Shown: in pieces, positions 1 to 8,085 of the stretch | How the letters are laid out: every line of letters begins with the position of its first letter | Position numbering within the stretch: position 1 is the first letter of the stretch | Assembly: GCA_025464045.1 (NCBI GenBank) | Contig: JAODBQ010000076.1 | Span: 1 to 22,834 of the forward strand | Direction: 5' to 3' | DNA from: Ilumatobacteraceae bacterium | GTDB lineage: Bacteria; Actinomycetota; Acidimicrobiia; Acidimicrobiales; Ilumatobacteraceae | Length of the DNA: 22,834 nt | Notes under the pieces: model-generated | Seen by the model: only the letters and a program-made list of their open reading frames with translations | Told to the model about the DNA's origin: nothing | Database searches by the model: none | Made by a program: the position numbers and the translations under genes

Positions 1-1450
1 GCAGCTGCGCCACAGCTGCCTCGGCCCGCGCCCGGTCGGCCCCGTCGGGCAACGAGTCGGCGAGCGCGATGACCTCGGCGACCATCGGGTCGGGCGCGTC
101 GCGGTGGCCGCTCTCGAGGTTGATCCGTGCCGCGTAGCGCATCGCATCGACGCGGTCGGCGACGGTCGGCGCGACGCGGATCCAGTCGAGGGCATGGGTC
201 TTCGCCTCGCCCAGGAAGTCCAGTCGCCAGGCCGCTTCGGTGGCGACCGACAGCAGGATCGGATCGTCTGGACCCTCGCCGAGGCCGGCGGTCGCCAGCC
301 GCAGCGCCTGGAACGTGGCGCCCCGGTCGAGGTACGCGCGCGAGCCGGTGCGGGCGATGGCGACGATGTCCTCGTAGCGCCCGGCGCCGTTGGCGTGATG
401 GGCCAACGCGGCGAAGTCGTCGGGAGCCAACCGCGAGATGGTCTCGAAGCACGCCTCGTGCAGCCGTCGCCGCTCACGGCCCAGCAGCTGGTGGGTGATC
501 GACTCGGCGACCAGTGCGTGACCGAACCACAGCCGGTCGTTGCGGGTCTCCTCGATCACGTCGCGCCCGACGAGCCCGCGCAGCTGGGTGAGCAGCTCGG
601 CCTCGTCGAGCCCGGTGACGGCGACCAGCTCCTCGAACCCGGCGGGCTGCCCGAACACCGCGAGCACCTCGACGATCGCACGCTCGCGCGGGTTCAGGCC
701 GGCGACCTGTTGGCGCACGGCTTCCTCCAACGACCACGGCAGGCGGGCGTCGACGATGTCGTCGCTGCAGGCGTCCGGGCCGGCGAACCGCATCAGCTCC
801 TCGACGACGAAGGGGACGCCGCCGCTGCGCCGGTAGACCGCCTCGACGGCGGCCGACGACGCCTGGCCACCGATGATCGCTCCCATCAGCATCGCGACCT
901 CGGACCGCGTCAGGCGGTCGAGGCGGAACTGGTCGACCTCGTTGCGCCGCTCGAGACGCAGCACCAGGTCGCCGCCGGGCGCACCGCGGCTGAGATCGGA
1001 CGGACGGTAGGTGGCGAACACGACCACGTTCGGCAACGGCTGCCGGGCGACGGCGTCGATCACGTTGACGCTGTCGGAATCGATCCAGTGCAGGTCCTCG
1101 ATGACGACGACCACGCGGCCCCTGGCGGCCGCGACGTTGATCGCCTCGAGCACGTCGTGCTCGTCGTGGGCGTCGGCCGCCAGCTGGTTGGCGACATCGA
1201 AGGGATGGGAGCTCGAGTGCGGCTCGGCGATGGCGGAGAAGACGGTGACGTCGCTCGGCAGGACCGCCAGCACCTCGCGCAGCAGGCGCGTCTTGCCGAT
1301 GCCCGCCTCACCGGCGATCAGGGCGATCGTCGGCAGGTCCGACGAGCGCAACTCGGCCATGTCGACGACGGCACGGAGCCGTTCGAGTGCGGCGCTGCGA
1401 CCGATCATGATCGGGCTGAGACCAATGCGACCGGTCAACACGTGCCTCAC
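1..1450 (-). CDS. STAND/AAA ATPase regulator, LuxR (LAL)-like, C-terminus beyond window
   Basis: The frame stays open from a GTG at 1450 to base 1, giving about 483 codons; the C-terminus lies outside the window. Walker A (GEAGIGKT) is near residues 47-54 and Walker B (VVVVIEDLHWID) near 113-124, the arrangement of the ATPase in large LuxR-type (LAL) and related STAND regulators. After residue about 300 the chain is alpha-helical and TPR-like, ending in Ala/Arg-rich helices. Because the ATPase begins almost at the N-terminus, an N-terminal cyclase domain is excluded, so a C-terminal LuxR HTH is the likeliest missing part; this is inference. The start is uncertain: an ATG at 1408 begins MIGRS, a common opening of this family, and neither start has a clear ribosome binding site. 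It lies 66 bases after a small gene on the same strand, probably in one transcript. Confidence 0.85.
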   Translation of the reverse strand, partial: MRHVLTGRIGLSPIMIGRSAALERLRAVVDMAELRSSDLPTIALIAGEAGIGKTRLLREVLAVLPSDVTVFSAIAEPHSSSHPFDVANQLAADAHDEHDVLEAINVAAARGRVVVVIEDLHWIDSDSVNVIDAVARQPLPNVVVFATYRPSDLSRGAPGGDLVLRLERRNEVDQFRLDRLTRSEVAMLMGAIIGGQASSAAVEAVYRRSGGVPFVVEELMRFAGPDACSDDIVDARLPWSLEEAVRQQVAGLNPRERAIVEVLAVFGQPAGFEELVAVTGLDEAELLTQLRGLVGRDVIEETRNDRLWFGHALVAESITHQLLGRERRRLHEACFETISRLAPDDFAALAHHANGAGRYEDIVAIARTGSRAYLDRGATFQALRLATAGLGEGPDDPILLSVATEAAWRLDFLGEAKTHALDWIRVAPTVADRVDAMRYAARINLESGHRDAPDPMVAEVIALADSLPDGADRARAEAAVAQL

Positions 1451-1516
1451 GCTAGCGACGGCGTTGCCGCCGGCCGGCCGGTGAACCACACGGCCGCCCG
1501 GAGACGTGCACGGACG

Positions 1517-1639
1517 TCAGCGACCGCGGCCGCGACGGACGAGCCGGCGAATCCGCCGCGCATCGGCCTCGGCGGCGAAGGCGCGGCGCCGGTCGGCGGC
1601 GATGGTTGCGGTCAGTGTGGGGTTGATGGTCACGTTCAT
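1517..1639 (-). CDS. Small basic protein, 40 residues, unknown function
   Basis: This is a 40-residue frame starting at the ATG at 1639. A strong ribosome binding site, GAGGAG, lies six bases before it. The N-terminal half is mildly hydrophobic and Thr/Ala rich (MNVTINPTLTATIAADRR). The C-terminal half is strongly basic, ending in Arg/Gly repeats (RRLVRRGRGR). There is no signal peptide or membrane segment. Short proteins of this build, with an Ala-rich helix and a basic tail, are common in actinobacteria and are mostly uncharacterised; nucleic-acid binding is only a guess. It sits 66 bases upstream of the ATPase regulator on the same strand, so the two are probably co-transcribed. The ribosome binding site is the main support; codon bias is hard to judge at this length. 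Confidence 0.6.
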   Translation of the reverse strand: MNVTINPTLTATIAADRRRAFAAEADARRIRRLVRRGRGR

Positions 1640-1700
1640 TGGTGGCTCCTCGTTCGAAGGTCACACTGCGCCCCTGAGGCGGTCGCACACATCGGATGAA

Positions 1701-1736
1701 GTACCTATTGATCAGCCCGGTCCGCGGACTAGGTAC
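1701..1736. promoter_or_regulatory. Inverted repeat in divergent intergenic region
   Basis: A perfect 7-base inverted repeat, GTACCTA (1701-1707) and TAGGTAC (1730-1736), is separated by 22 bases. It lies in the 177-base gap between the small gene (minus) and the oxidoreductase gene (plus), so it could be an operator acting on either side. A weak plus-strand TTGATC lies between the arms at 1708-1713. No matching regulator family is recognised. Confidence 0.35.
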
Positions 1737-1816
1737 GTGGGGCGTCGGCCGGCAGATCCGCATCGGGGTTCGACGCCGCACCCATCCGCCGTGGCGACGA
1801 CGCCTACGGTGGCGCG

Positions 1817-2788
1817 ATGCGCGCGATCGTCTGCACTGCGTTCGGAACCGAGGGCAACCTCGCGTTGGAGGATCGGCCGACGCCGGAGCCCGGTCCCGGT
1901 CGGGTGCGGGTGGTGGTCAAGGCGGCCGGGGCGAGCTTCGTCGACGGGCTGCAGGCGGCGGGCAAGTACCAGTTCGCCGCCCAGCCGCCGTACGTCCCGG
2001 GGGGCGAGGCGGCCGGCCTCGTCGACGCCGTCGGTGACGGTGTCCACGAGTGGGCGGTCGGCGATCGCGTCGTCGCGTCGATCGGCAAGGGCGCGTTCGC
2101 CGATCACATCATCGCCACGCCCCAGCAGCTCGTGCGTCTGCCCGACGGGATCGACTTCACCATCGGCGCGACGTTCATGCAGGTGTACGGGACCGCCTGG
2201 TTCGCGTTCAAGAAGCGCACGGTCGTGCGGCCCGGCGAGGTCGTGCTGGTGACCGGCGCGGGCGGCGGCGTCGGGCTCGCCGCGATCGACGTGGCGCGCT
2301 CGATGGGCGCCCGGGTCATCGCAGTGGCCTCGTCGGAGGAGAAGCGCGCGCTCGCCATCGCGATGGGCGCGGAGTCGGCGATCGACCCGTTGACCGAGGA
2401 CGTGAAGACGCGGGCGCGCGAGCTCACCGACGGCGCTGGTGTGGACGTCGTCTACGACGTCGTCGGCGGCGACGTCTCGGAGCCGGCGATGCGGGCGCTG
2501 AAGTTCGACGGACGGTTCCTGGTGATCGGCTTCCCCGGCGGGATCGCCCGGCTGCCGCTCAACCTCGTGCTGCTCAACAACCGCACCGTCGTCGGTGTCG
2601 AGTGGGGCGGCTGGGTGCCGCGCAACCTCGACGAGAACCGGGCGATGATCGCGGACATCGTCAGCGCCATCGAGTCCGGCGAGCTGCACCCTGTGGCGCC
2701 CTTCGAGCGCCCGCTGGAGGACGCCGCGGCGGTGCTGTCCGAGCTCCTCAACCGCAGGGCGCTCGGCAAGATCGTGCTCATCCCCTGA
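1817..2788 (+). CDS. NADPH:quinone oxidoreductase-like MDR protein
   Basis: This 323-residue protein of the medium-chain dehydrogenase/reductase superfamily is closest in pattern to quinone oxidoreductases. An N-terminal GroES-like domain spans about residues 1-125, with the family signature PYVPGGEAAG near 58-67. The Rossmann nucleotide-binding motif GAGGGVG is at 147-153, and the C-terminus ends normally with the GKIVLIP strand. The cysteine and histidine ligands of zinc alcohol dehydrogenases are not present, so a zinc-free, NADPH-using reductase of quinones, enones or acyl-CoA-like substrates is expected. The ATG at 1817 aligns with the usual family start, but its ribosome binding site is weak. 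The gene is divergent from the small-gene/ATPase pair and seems monocistronic; 243 bases separate it from the kinase gene downstream. The natural substrate cannot be told from sequence. Confidence 0.9.
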   Translation: MRAIVCTAFGTEGNLALEDRPTPEPGPGRVRVVVKAAGASFVDGLQAAGKYQFAAQPPYVPGGEAAGLVDAVGDGVHEWAVGDRVVASIGKGAFADHIIATPQQLVRLPDGIDFTIGATFMQVYGTAWFAFKKRTVVRPGEVVLVTGAGGGVGLAAIDVARSMGARVIAVASSEEKRALAIAMGAESAIDPLTEDVKTRARELTDGAGVDVVYDVVGGDVSEPAMRALKFDGRFLVIGFPGGIARLPLNLVLLNNRTVVGVEWGGWVPRNLDENRAMIADIVSAIESGELHPVAPFERPLEDAAAVLSELLNRRALGKIVLIP

Positions 2789-3031
2789 CGACGATGTGGC
2801 AACACGAGGACCGTCCCGGCACGGGGTGTGTCAGACGTCACATTCGTGCCCGTGGCGTACCACGTCACGTCGTCGACTGCCCACCCTTGGCGCGATCAGA
2901 CGGGTCGAGCTGTAACGGATCCGGGGACTGCAACGATCTTCTCGGGTGTCCACCGACCTCACCTGCTCCGGGCGTGCGTCCGTCGACGCCGCAAGCCGGG
3001 TCGGCGTGACCGGGCCACGGCGGGCCACGTC

Positions 3032-4543
3032 GTGATCAACCCGACGGCCCACCAGCCGCCGCGCGCAGGGCAGCTGCTCGGTGACCGCTACCGCCTGCTC
3101 AGCCGGATCGCGATCGGCGGGATGGGTGAGGTCTGGTCGGCGACAGACGAGGTGCTCGGGCGCGACGTCGCGGTCAAGGTCCTGCGCGGCGACCTGATCG
3201 GGGACCCGTCGTTCCTCGACCGGTTCCGGGCCGAGGCAAGGCACGCTGCGTCGTTGATGCACCCGGGCATCGCCCACGTCCACGACTACGGCGAGGACGG
3301 GCAGGACGGCGCATCGGCCGCCTACCTCGTGATGGAGCTCGTGCCGGGCATGCCGCTCTCCCAGCTCTCGGCGCAGTCGCACGGCTGGTCGGCGACCGAC
3401 GCCGCGTCGGTGTTGCGCCGTGTCGCAGAGGCGCTGCAGGCCGCCCACGCTGTCGGGCTGGTCCATCGGGACGTCAAACCGGCGAACGTGCTCGTGACGC
3501 CCTCAGGGCAGATCAAGATCACCGACTTCGGCATCGCCCGAGCGATCGACTCCGCTTCGATCACCGAAGCGGGTCAGGTGACGGGTACCGCCCGGTACAT
3601 GTCGCCGGAGCAGGCGCTCGGGAGCGAGGCGACGCCGGCGAGCGACGTCTACTCACTGGCCGTCGTCGGCTACGAGCTCCTCGCCGGCCACCCGCCGTTC
3701 GCGGGCGAACCGGCGGCGATCGCACTCGCCCACGTCCAGACGCCCCCACCGCCCTTGCCGTCGTGGGTCCCGGCCGAGCTCGGTGCACTCCTCTTCCGAG
3801 CACTCTCGAAGGATCCGTCACGCCGGCCGGTCGACGCCGGCGCGTTCGCCGCCGAGCTGGGCGAGCTCGAACCCCGCCTGGCGTCCACTGCGGGCGCGCA
3901 CAGGCCCGCACCGGAGCCCGCGACGCAGGTGATGCCGCGCCCTGCCGCGCTGCCGCTGGACTCCGCGCCCGCACTGCCGATGACGGCGATCCAGGACACC
4001 CGTGTCGCCGACGCAACATCGATCGCGAACGACGCGTCGGGCGCCGCCGGCCCGCACGTGGTCGCCGGCGAGCTCGTCAGCGCCGGCACCCTGTCCACCG
4101 CGCGATCCCATCGTCGCCTGCTCTTCGGCGCTGTCGTGATCGTGGTGGCCGTGATGGTCGCGGCGCTGGCGGCGCGGGAGATGACTGCGGCGAGCCCTGG
4201 CGGATCGATCCGGACCGGTGTGCCTGCGGGCGCGACGACCGCGTCCGATGCGACGAGCACCACCGCTGCGCCGATCACGATCGATGCGGCGTCCCTGATC
4301 GGTCAGCCGGCGGCCAAGGTGCAGAACGACCTGCAGGGAGCCGGGCTGGTCGTCGTGACGAACGACGCGGCGAGCGCCGCCGACCGAGTCGGTCTCGTCG
4401 TCGCCGTCGAGCCGACCGGGCCCGTTGCGCCGGGCACGCAGGTCACGCTGACCGTCGGTCGCGGCGGTACCACGGTGGCGCCGGCGGCGCCGCCCACGAC
4501 CAAGGCAGGCAAGGGCAAGGACAAGGGCAAGGAGCGCGGCTGA
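3032..4543 (+). CDS. Membrane Ser/Thr protein kinase with one PASTA domain
   Basis: A Pkn-type eukaryotic-like kinase of 503 residues. Kinase domain, about 20-275: glycine loop IAIGGMGEVW, ATP-binding Lys in VAVKVL (residue 49), catalytic loop HRDVKPANVL (from 145) and DFG (165-167). A long Ala/Pro linker leads to one transmembrane helix near 363-382 (LLFGAVVIVVAVMVAAL), then an outside PASTA domain at about 412-480 and a Lys/Gly tail. Such kinases phosphorylate cytosolic proteins in response to cell-wall or other external cues; one PASTA repeat is fewer than the several in PknB. The GTG at 3032 is chosen because the kinase fold begins about 18 residues later; the frame extends upstream to 2828, but that Arg-rich part does not resemble the family. 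It converges on the phosphatase operon at 4640, which suggests but does not prove a link. Confidence 0.92.
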   Translation: MINPTAHQPPRAGQLLGDRYRLLSRIAIGGMGEVWSATDEVLGRDVAVKVLRGDLIGDPSFLDRFRAEARHAASLMHPGIAHVHDYGEDGQDGASAAYLVMELVPGMPLSQLSAQSHGWSATDAASVLRRVAEALQAAHAVGLVHRDVKPANVLVTPSGQIKITDFGIARAIDSASITEAGQVTGTARYMSPEQALGSEATPASDVYSLAVVGYELLAGHPPFAGEPAAIALAHVQTPPPPLPSWVPAELGALLFRALSKDPSRRPVDAGAFAAELGELEPRLASTAGAHRPAPEPATQVMPRPAALPLDSAPALPMTAIQDTRVADATSIANDASGAAGPHVVAGELVSAGTLSTARSHRRLLFGAVVIVVAVMVAALAAREMTAASPGGSIRTGVPAGATTASDATSTTAAPITIDAASLIGQPAAKVQNDLQGAGLVVVTNDAASAADRVGLVVAVEPTGPVAPGTQVTLTVGRGGTTVAPAAPPTTKAGKGKDKGKERG

Positions 4544-4639
4544 CGCCCGCAGCGGTGCTGCCCACGGCGGAGAGCGACCAGGCGGCCGACGTACGAGCCA
4601 GACCTGCGGTCGGTCGGAGGACCTCCTCGACGATCGAGA

Positions 4640-6463
4640 TCACCCCGATGATCGCCGCCGCACGACGAGGATCGCCATGTCGTCGACGAGCGGTGTGGGG
4701 AACGCGTTGGTGACCCGGTCACAGATGCATCCGGCCAGCGCGTCGGCTCCGAGGTCGACGCTGCCGATCAGGCTCGCCAGCTCGTGTTCGCCGAACCATG
4801 CTGATCCACCACGCCGCTCGATCACGCCGTCGGTGAACGCGACGAGGGTGTCGCCGGGCTCGACCTCGACGACGACCTCACCGGATTCCACCGTGGCGAA
4901 GAACCCGAGGAGCCGCCCAGACGCGGGGACGGCGTGGACCGTCCCGTCGTGGTGGCGCACCAGCGGTGCCGGGTGTCCGGCGCACGCCACGATCAGTCGT
5001 ACCGGCTCGGCGGCCGCCTCGCCGATCGTGCCTGCAGGCGGGATGACGAGCTCGGCGAGCGCCACGGTGCAGAACGTGCCCGCCGGCGATGCGCTCGTGC
5101 GGCTGCGCAGCGCCTGGTTGACGTGCTCGAGGATCGCGGATGGCGAGAGCCCGAGCGTGGCGGCGGAACGGATCGTGTGGCGCACGAGACCGGTTGCCGC
5201 TGCGGCGTCGACGCCGTGGCCGGTGACGTCGCCCACGACGAACAGCCAGTCGCCCGCGGCGACGCGCACGACGTCGTAGAAGTCGCCGCCGACCTCGAGT
5301 CCCTCGCCCACCGGTTGGTAGCGGGCGCCGAGGTCGAAGCCGTCGATGATCGGCAGCGACGGCGGCAGGAGTGCGTCCTGCAGCCTGCTGCTGATCGCCG
5401 TGCGCTGGCTCAGCAGACGCGCGTTGTCGATGAGCACCGCCGCCCGCTGGCCGAGCGTCCGCACCAGCTGACGATCGTCCGCCGACATTGCTCGGCTGCC
5501 GTGGTTGGCGAAGGTGCATGCCCCGAGGACCCGGCCACGAGCGAGCATCGGCAGGATGATCCCACCGCCGAGATCCATCGCGGCGAGCGCGGCCCGGTGG
5601 TCGTCGTCGCGAGCGATCAGGTCGATGAAGCGCGCGCCGTCGTTCCAGACGACCTCCTCGCCCGTTCGCAACACCCGCCCGAGGCCCTCCGCGGCCTGGA
5701 GATCGACTCCGTAGGAACTGACCCGCTGGGTCGGTGACGTGAGCTGATCGTCACCGAGGTTGGCCGCGACGAGCCGGGCCCTGTGCGCGGATTCGAGGAG
5801 GTGGAAGCTGGCGATGTCGGACAACGCGGGCGCCGCGAGGTGCGCGACCCGCCTGAGCGCGCCGTCGAGATCGGCTCCGGACGTGGCGAGGACCGACGAC
5901 ACCTCGACCAGCATCGACAGGGTCGCCTCGCGCTTGAGCGCCGCGTCGTACAGGCGCGCCCGATCGGTGGCGATCGCGCACTGGGCACCGAGCGCCGACA
6001 GGAAGGAGCGGTCGTCGACGTCGAAGTCCCGCTCGCCGTCGAAGCCGAACACCAGCGCTCCCAAGGCATCGCCGCGCACCATCAGCGGCAACATCACGCT
6101 GGCGCCGTCACCGCCGACGTCGGCGAAGATCGGGTAGCGGGCCGCTCGTTCCGCCGGGCTGTGGAGGTAGATGGGCAGTCGCGACCGCACCGCGTCCGAT
6201 GCCGGCAGTGGCGCATCGACATCGAAGTGGTCCCACAGCTCCATCATGTCCGGGTCGTAGCCGACGTGACCGACGACCTCGAGCCGCCGCCCGTCCGGCG
6301 TCAGCAGGCACAGCGTGCCCCGGTTCGCGGCGACTGCGTCACGACCGACGCCCAGCACGAAGCTGGCGATCTCCTGCACCTCCATCCGTTCCGCCAAGGC
6401 GCCGGTCAGCTCGAGCAGCAGCGCGAGACGGTTGCCGTTGTCCTCCACCGCGTCAACGGCCAC
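4640..6463 (-). CDS. GAF-GAF-SpoIIE PP2C-type serine phosphatase
   Basis: A 607-residue, apparently soluble sensor phosphatase. GAF-like domains occupy about 20-170 and 185-350. A SpoIIE/RsbU-type PP2C domain runs from the linker LQDALLPPSLP (361-371) to the C-terminus. Metal-binding acidic motifs are intact: VGGDFYD (Asp394), GDVTGHG (Asp412), FTDGVIE (Asp545) and DDMAIL (Asp594-595). The family dephosphorylates a serine on a STAS anti-anti-sigma protein, which releases a sigma factor or effector; the GAF domains probably sense a ligand, redox state or light. The GTG start at 6463 lies inside the preceding STAS gene, an 11-base overlap that implies translational coupling. It is the last gene of an HATPase-STAS-phosphatase operon, so all three partner-switching roles are adjacent. 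No sigma factor gene is visible in the window. Confidence 0.93.
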   Translation of the reverse strand: MAVDAVEDNGNRLALLLELTGALAERMEVQEIASFVLGVGRDAVAANRGTLCLLTPDGRRLEVVGHVGYDPDMMELWDHFDVDAPLPASDAVRSRLPIYLHSPAERAARYPIFADVGGDGASVMLPLMVRGDALGALVFGFDGERDFDVDDRSFLSALGAQCAIATDRARLYDAALKREATLSMLVEVSSVLATSGADLDGALRRVAHLAAPALSDIASFHLLESAHRARLVAANLGDDQLTSPTQRVSSYGVDLQAAEGLGRVLRTGEEVVWNDGARFIDLIARDDDHRAALAAMDLGGGIILPMLARGRVLGACTFANHGSRAMSADDRQLVRTLGQRAAVLIDNARLLSQRTAISSRLQDALLPPSLPIIDGFDLGARYQPVGEGLEVGGDFYDVVRVAAGDWLFVVGDVTGHGVDAAAATGLVRHTIRSAATLGLSPSAILEHVNQALRSRTSASPAGTFCTVALAELVIPPAGTIGEAAAEPVRLIVACAGHPAPLVRHHDGTVHAVPASGRLLGFFATVESGEVVVEVEPGDTLVAFTDGVIERRGGSAWFGEHELASLIGSVDLGADALAGCICDRVTNAFPTPLVDDMAILVVRRRSSG

Positions 6464-7250
6464 GGGTCAGGACGTCGTGGACGCCAGCGGTCTGCAGGAC
6501 CATCCTGGTGCGACCCGTCGCACCGACCACGCGCAGACGACCGCCCGCGTGCTCCAACGTCTCGAGCGTCGTCAGCAGCAGGCTGACACCGACGGAATCG
6601 ACGAACGGGCACCGCGACAGGTCGACGGACAGGTCGACGACGCCCTCCTCCAGCAACCGGACCAGCTCGGCGCGCACGTTGGCGCTGCCCTCGAGGTCGA
6701 GCTCGTCGTCGATCACGATCGTCGCCGCGCCTCGAGCCGCCACGGCGCCGTCGTCACGCGCTGCCGGCGCCGCGGCTGCTGCATCCGCGTGGCCGGCCCG
6801 CGAATCGCTCCACGACCGCGGCGCGCGCCCCTCGCGCAGCTGGCCGACGAACTCGTCGAGGAACCAGCGCTGGTAGGCGAGGATCTCCTCCGACGCAGCG
6901 AGGGTGACGAGGTCTCCCGACCGGCAGTAGGCGTCGACCTCCTCGAGCGCTCGGCCGAGCTGCTCGGCCGCGTCGGCGGCGTGCACCGGCAGGTCGAAGC
7001 GCAGGTCGATGGAGCCGTGGTCGCCGGCGAACGCCTCCTCGACGACGCCCTTCTGGCCCGTCGTGAACCGGTCGTAGCGCCCGTTCAGATGATGTGACCA
7101 CCACAGGAGGCGCGCCGGTGGCGCGCCCTGCTGGTCTGCCGTGTGCACGAGCGCGAGCTCACGGCGCAGCGTCGCGCCGTGCACCTCGGCGCGACGATGG
7201 AGGTCCAGCGGCAGTCCTCGCAGCACCACGGTCTGCAGCTCGTCGCTCAT
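6453..7250 (-). CDS. STAS-domain (anti-anti-sigma-like) protein with extra N-terminal domain
   Basis: A 265-residue protein in two parts. The C-terminal 90 residues form a STAS domain with the signature DLSRCPFVDSVGVSLLL (210-225); Ser219, after Asp218, fits the serine phosphorylated by anti-sigma kinases. The N-terminal 140 residues (from VVLRGLPLDLHRRAEVH) are a predicted alpha/beta domain containing the motifs RLLWWSHHLNGRYDRF and EEILAYQRWFLDEF. I recall similar segments beside HATPase domains in actinobacterial regulators, but can name no family. An Ala/Asp-rich linker joins the parts. The ATG at 7250 overlaps the upstream HATPase stop as ATGA, and the end overlaps the phosphatase start, so all three are coupled. 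Expected role: the phospho-switch between the kinase-like HATPase and the SpoIIE phosphatase. Confidence 0.85.
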   Translation of the reverse strand: MSDELQTVVLRGLPLDLHRRAEVHGATLRRELALVHTADQQGAPPARLLWWSHHLNGRYDRFTTGQKGVVEEAFAGDHGSIDLRFDLPVHAADAAEQLGRALEEVDAYCRSGDLVTLAASEEILAYQRWFLDEFVGQLREGRAPRSWSDSRAGHADAAAAAPAARDDGAVAARGAATIVIDDELDLEGSANVRAELVRLLEEGVVDLSVDLSRCPFVDSVGVSLLLTTLETLEHAGGRLRVVGATGRTRMVLQTAGVHDVLTRGR

Positions 7251-7702
7251 GCCGGAGCGCCTTCGATCACGAACCACACCGTCTTCCCGTTGAGCGCGGG
7301 CTCGACGCCCCACTCGCTCGTCAACGCGTCCAGCAGCAACAAGCCGCGACCCGTCGGCGAGTGGTCGTCGGGGGACCGCCGAACCGGCATCACGTCGGAG
7401 CAATCCGTCACCTCGACGCGGATCCCGCCGTTGGTGGTCTCGGCCACGACCCGGATCGGCCGCTCCGCATGGAGCACGGCGTTGGTGACGACCTCGCTCA
7501 CGCACAGCAACAGGTCGTCCAGACGCGAGCTGGTGGCGAAGTGAGCGGCCACGGCACGGCGGACAGCCCGGGTCGAGCGCGTGTCATCGTCGAGCTGCAG
7601 CTCGATCCCCCGGCTCGCCACCGTCGGACGATAACCCGAGGCATCGACCGTCAGACGACCGGACCCGACCGGCGCGGCGCCGGCGACCACGCGCGGCCCC
7701 AT
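7247..7702 (-). CDS. HATPase_c anti-sigma factor-like serine kinase (RsbW/SpoIIAB type)
   Basis: This 151-residue protein has the GHKL-type ATPase fold of anti-sigma factor kinases. The N box is VSEVVTNAVLHAE, the G1 region is VEVTDCSD and the G2 region is TGRGLLLLDALTSEWGV, followed by the closing strand GKTVWFVIEGAP. The G1 box lacks the usual glycines (family DxGxG; here Asp-Cys-Ser-Asp), a pattern seen in some actinobacterial RsbW-like proteins, so ATP binding may be altered. RsbW-like proteins bind a sigma factor or a STAS protein and phosphorylate the latter. The ATG at 7702 is chosen because it lies in frame just before the domain; the ribosome binding site is poor, and a TTG about 20 codons earlier is an alternative. 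It follows the ArsR gene by 37 bases on the same strand, so read-through is possible. Confidence 0.83.
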   Translation of the reverse strand: MGPRVVAGAAPVGSGRLTVDASGYRPTVASRGIELQLDDDTRSTRAVRRAVAAHFATSSRLDDLLLCVSEVVTNAVLHAERPIRVVAETTNGGIRVEVTDCSDVMPVRRSPDDHSPTGRGLLLLDALTSEWGVEPALNGKTVWFVIEGAPA

Positions 7703-7739
7703 CCCGACATCAGCGGCCAAGCGACCGGGCGGCAGGGGT

Positions 7740-8078
7740 TCAGCCGAGGGCGGAGCGCAGGGCTTCGAGACGCTCGGGGACGAGCCGGTACCAGACCCAC
7801 GATCCCCGCTTCTCACGGGTGACGAGGCCCGCCTCGAACAGGATCTTCATGTGGTGGCTGACCGTCGGCTGGGAACGGCCGGACGGTTCGAGCAGGTTGC
7901 AGGCACACACCTCGTCCCCGCCGGCCGCGGCGATGTAGCTCAACAAGCGGAGCCGGATCGGATCGGCGAGCGCCGCAAAGGAGCTCGCCAGCAACGTCGC
8001 CTGGATCTCGTCGAGGCCGATGCGAACCGGTGCACAGCACACGGCGGGATCGAGCACAGCGGTCGTGCGTGGAGCCAC
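7740..8078 (-). CDS. arsR: ArsR-family arsenic/metal-responsive repressor
   Basis: A 112-residue winged-helix repressor of normal ArsR/SmtB length. The recognition region reads SGRSQPTVSHHMKILFEAGLV, followed by the wing REKRGSWVWYRL. Cysteines occur as an N-terminal Cys-Cys pair (CCAPVRIGL) and as Cys-Ala-Cys in EVCACNLLEP. In actinobacterial arsenic-sensing ArsR proteins, cysteines at these sites bind As(III) and release the repressor from DNA. The GTG at 8078 gives the family length; the frame is open further upstream but runs through the operator. The gene is divergent from the ArsI/CadI gene and shares its control region. A TACAGT hexamer seven bases before the GTG suggests a leaderless transcript. 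Arsenic as the inducer is inferred from the cysteines and the neighbour; Cd(II) or Sb(III) is possible. Confidence 0.9.
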   Translation of the reverse strand: MAPRTTAVLDPAVCCAPVRIGLDEIQATLLASSFAALADPIRLRLLSYIAAAGGDEVCACNLLEPSGRSQPTVSHHMKILFEAGLVTREKRGSWVWYRLVPERLEALRSALG

Positions 8079-8085
8079 GGGCCCG

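Noticed and set aside
104..1699. Long plus-strand open frame opposite the ATPase regulator gene
   Set aside because: Its translation is compositionally odd (Gln/Asp/His/Arg rich, no domain), while the opposite strand has clear Walker A and B motifs.
2828..3031. In-frame upstream extension of the kinase gene
   Set aside because: The extra 68 residues are Arg/Thr-rich and unlike the family; the kinase domain begins shortly after the GTG at 3032.
4544..4639. Possible bidirectional terminator between kinase and phosphatase genes
   Set aside because: No convincing stem-loop with a T-run found by eye in this 96-base gap.
7503..7739. Upstream minus-strand extension of the STAS gene frame through the HATPase gene
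   Set aside because: It is a shadow of the HATPase coding frame; the ATGA overlap at 7250 fixes the STAS start.
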